A DNA stretch of 17,096 nt from assembly GCA_002364975.1 (NCBI GenBank), contig DEYT01000115.1, positions 1-17,096 of the forward strand, in the 5' to 3' direction. How positions within the stretch are numbered: the first letter of the stretch is position 1; each line of letters opens with the position of its first letter. Below are positions 16,029 through 17,096 of the stretch, one piece after another. The translations under genes were made by a program, and so were the position numbers. The notes under the pieces are model-generated. The model had not been told where the DNA came from. It searched no databases and worked only from the letters and a program-made list of their open reading frames with translations. This stretch comes from Opitutia bacterium UBA3151. Its GTDB lineage: Bacteria; Verrucomicrobiota; Verrucomicrobiia; Opitutales; Seribacteraceae.

Positions 16029-16148
16029 GATACCCCCCACCCCTTGCGTTCCGTAAAAAAGAAGCGCAAGGGAGTTGGGTAAAAAATGAACTCATTTCCC
16101 TTCGCAGGACAACCACCCTAAAAGTTATCCTTAATAAGCCCACCATTC
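16029..16148 (-). other. mraZ-rsmH intergenic leader, the only large gap in the cluster
   Basis: This 120-nt stretch holds no ORF I would call. It contains the hairpin described separately (16035-16079), the G-rich run directly before rsmH, and a short perfect inverted repeat with arms AAATGA and TCATTT at 16084-16097. I found no convincing promoter and no terminator; the hairpin has no U-run after it on either strand. Confidence 0.6.
16035..16079 (-). promoter_or_regulatory. Stem-loop overlapping the rsmH ribosome binding site
   Basis: In the minus-strand transcript CCCUUGCG (16072-16065) pairs perfectly with CGCAAGGG (16048-16041). The stem can extend inward by UUC/GAA after one bulged base, leaving a 9-nt loop. 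It can extend outward by five pairs, with one bulge and one mismatch, up to CCC/GGG at 16079-16077 and 16037-16035. The outer part includes most of the G-rich stretch that would serve as Shine-Dalgarno sequence for the ATG at 16028, and also the alternative GTG at 16040. This suggests that rsmH translation could be limited by RNA structure. That role is inferred; the base pairing is read directly. Confidence 0.6.
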
Positions 16149-16595
16149 TCATAACCCCAACTCCCTCATCGCATCAAAAATGTTCCTTTGGTCCGCAGAC
16201 TCCCGCTTTGCGTAACGATCCTCCGACCAGATCGCAAAAGCTGAGAAGTTCCCAACCAACACAGCCTTGCCTTGTATGCCTGCGTGCTCCAACAGCTTGT
16301 CGTTCAGATTGATCCGACCCTGCTTGTCGCAACCAAAGGAATGAGCTTTGGAGAAAAGCTCCATTAAAAGAGCTTGCGCCCGAACATCGCTGAAACTCGC
16401 TTCCGCGACCTTCTCCTCCAAACGCCCCACCATCTTGGGTGGGTAGACTGTAATGTAGCCTCCTGGATTCGGTAGGGCAAGATAGGTGTTTTCCCCTCCG
16501 GGAATCCTCCATTTCGATGGAATAGTCAACCTGCCCTTGGGGTCTAGGGCATGGGTAAACTCTCCCACAAAAAATGTTGTACTGCTTTCCGACAT
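16149..16595 (-). CDS. mraZ: Transcriptional regulator MraZ
   Basis: MraZ is the usual first gene of dcw clusters; it forms a ring-shaped oligomer that binds direct repeats in its own promoter and controls the cluster. The 148-residue product carries two SpoVT/AbrB-type halves, each with the family's DxxGR core: [14 protein letters not shown] at about 17-30 and [19 protein letters not shown] at about 88-106. I chose the ATG at 16595, preceded by AAAGG; the TTG immediately upstream at 16598 is possible but would leave no room for a ribosome binding site. An array of four repeats with 10-bp period lies 25 nt upstream of the ATG and supports autoregulation. A second long frame overlapping this gene has no family resemblance. 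Confidence 0.97.
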   Translation of the reverse strand: MSESSTTFFVGEFTHALDPKGRLTIPSKWRIPGGENTYLALPNPGGYITVYPPKMVGRLEEKVAEASFSDVRAQALLMELFSKAHSFGCDKQGRINLNDKLLEHAGIQGKAVLVGNFSAFAIWSEDRYAKRESADQRNIFDAMRELGL

Positions 16596-16620
16596 CAACC
16601 TTTATCATTTAGCCTTTATT

Positions 16621-16655
16621 TACCATTACTCTCCACTTTTACCCATTTTAACCCA
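16621..16655 (-). promoter_or_regulatory. Predicted MraZ operator: four direct repeats at 10-bp period
   Basis: On the minus strand TGGGT (16655-16651), TGGGT (16645-16641), TGGAG (16635-16631) and TGGTA (16625-16621) are each separated by exactly five bases. MraZ of E. coli is known to bind TGGGN repeats separated by 5 bp upstream of its own gene, so the form and place match. The array sits between the -35 hexamer and the start codon and covers the likely -10 region, as expected for a repressor site. The last two units are degenerate. Confidence 0.85.
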
Positions 16656-16685
16656 CCACAGTCAAGTAATTTTTTATTTTTTTTT
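16636..16685 (-). promoter_or_regulatory. Predicted promoter of the dcw cluster with A-tract upstream
   Basis: On the minus strand TTGACT (16665-16660) is a good -35 hexamer. A weaker -10, TAAAAG (16641-16636), lies 18 nt downstream. Runs of nine and six A (16685-16677 and 16675-16670) lie just upstream of the -35, like an UP element. The -10 falls inside the MraZ repeat array. The transcript leader would be roughly 35 nt. The exact -10 is uncertain because the neighbouring TAAAAT is too close to this -35. Confidence 0.55.
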
Positions 16686-16697
16686 GGTTTGTTAAAC

Positions 16698-16725
16698 TTG
16701 TAAGGTAATCAGTCGTTGCGATTAT
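16698..16725 (+). promoter_or_regulatory. Weak candidate promoter for the tlyA-like gene
   Basis: TTGTAA (16698-16703) and GATTAT (16720-16725), each matching four of six consensus bases, are separated by 16 nt and point toward the plus-strand gene starting at 16753. The evidence is weak; a promoter somewhere in this 157-nt divergent region is needed, but its position is not certain. Confidence 0.25.
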
Positions 16726-16752
16726 CTACTCAAATCCTTTTTTTGGATAAAA

Positions 16753-17096
16753 ATGAAAAAGAGTTTAAAAAAACGGCTCGATGAAGTCTTGGTTAATAGA
16801 GGTCTTTGTAAAAGCAGGTCTCAAGCGAAGGTATTGATTCTGGCAGGACAAGTCTGGCAAGGCACCGAAAGGCTTGATAAAGCAAGTAAGCTCATATCTC
16901 CAGAAATGGAAATATACCTGAAGACACCCATGAAATATGTTGGAAGAGGTGGGTTGAAGATGGAAAACTTTTTAAATGATTCGAAAATTGATCCCTCAGG
17001 CTTGAAAATTTTGGACTTGGGGGCTTCTACTGGAGGTTTCACAGATTGCCTTCTTCAAAAAGGGGCAAGACAGGCAACTTGCATAGATGTTGGACA
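16753..17096 (+). CDS. tlyA: TlyA-family rRNA methyltransferase (partial, 3' end outside the window)
   Basis: The first 114 codons are present. The protein opens with an S4 RNA-binding domain at about 7-57 (KRLDEVLVNRGLCKSRSQAK, then a VxxG-type turn). It continues with YVGRGGLK at 62-69 and the Rossmann SAM-binding motif ILDLGASTGGFTDCLLQKGA from 86. This S4 plus FtsJ-like architecture is that of TlyA proteins, which are 2'-O-methyltransferases acting on 16S and 23S rRNA in actinobacteria and are often annotated as hemolysin A. The ATG at 16753 has GGA five bases upstream. The gene diverges from mraZ and shares its control region. Function in this organism is inferred from the family. Confidence 0.9.
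   Translation, partial: MKKSLKKRLDEVLVNRGLCKSRSQAKVLILAGQVWQGTERLDKASKLISPEMEIYLKTPMKYVGRGGLKMENFLNDSKIDPSGLKILDLGASTGGFTDCLLQKGARQATCIDVG

Larger units (their letters stand above)
11..16665 (-). other. dcw operon, single predicted transcription unit
   Basis: Fourteen genes follow each other on one strand from the mraZ promoter to ftsQ. Junctions include ATGA overlaps (ftsW-murG, murG-murC, ddl-ftsQ), a 7-nt overlap (murF-mraY), a direct stop-start contact (murE-murF), and gaps of 1 to 49 nt elsewhere, apart from the 120-nt mraZ-rsmH leader. No hairpin followed by a U-run was found on this strand. Internal promoters cannot be excluded. Confidence 0.75.

Noticed and set aside
16174..16608. 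A 144-codon frame overlapping almost all of mraZ in another frame, starting at an ATG 13 nt upstream of the mraZ ATG.
   Set aside because: It has no recognisable family features, is low in typical coding character, and MraZ in the other frame is unmistakable.
16670..16685. T-rich tract on the plus strand, considered as an intrinsic terminator.
   Set aside because: No GC-rich stem precedes it on either strand, and no gene ends toward it; its location upstream of the -35 fits an A-tract promoter element.
16753..17096. Reading the plus-strand partial gene as a hemolysin.
   Set aside because: The S4 domain plus FtsJ-like SAM motif identifies an RNA methyltransferase; the hemolysin name is historical.

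Overview
The window is a nearly complete division and cell wall (dcw) cluster, read from right to left on the minus strand. The transcription order is mraZ, rsmH, ftsL-like, ftsI, murE, murF, mraY, murD, a triple-LysM protein gene, ftsW, murG, a murC::murB fusion, ddl and ftsQ. ftsA and ftsZ would be expected just beyond position 1. At the right edge a divergent gene on the plus strand, a TlyA-family RNA methyltransferase, runs out of the window.

The host is most likely a Gram-negative member of the Verrucomicrobiota, possibly near the Opitutae/Puniceicoccales. This is inferred from the MurC::MurB fusion, the LysM protein inserted between murD and ftsW, and the overall gene order. The DNPR motif of MurE and the Tyr in Ddl point to ordinary meso-diaminopimelate peptidoglycan ending in D-Ala-D-Ala. 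Base composition is moderate to AT-rich and dips clearly within murD.

Region 16596-16752 is the control region. It holds a promoter for the cluster and an array of four TGG-type repeats at exactly 10 bp period, which is the form expected of a MraZ operator. Region 16029-16148 is the only large gap in the cluster (120 nt) and contains a strong hairpin that reaches the rsmH ribosome binding site. From rsmH to ftsQ the genes are packed with overlaps or gaps of at most about 50 nt and no visible terminator, so they probably form one long, translationally coupled transcription unit.

The genes work together. MurC::MurB, MurD, MurE, MurF and Ddl build UDP-MurNAc-pentapeptide in the cytoplasm. MraY and MurG make lipid I and lipid II at the membrane. 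FtsW and FtsI polymerise and cross-link septal peptidoglycan, with the FtsL-like protein and FtsQ as divisome partners. The LysM protein is probably an extra envelope factor acting at the same place.

I see no mobile element, CRISPR array, tRNA or rRNA. The most notable points are loss, in my by-eye alignment, of a normally invariant Asn in three of the four Mur ligases, a shortened MurC central domain, the MraZ operator array, the rsmH leader hairpin and the LysM protein.
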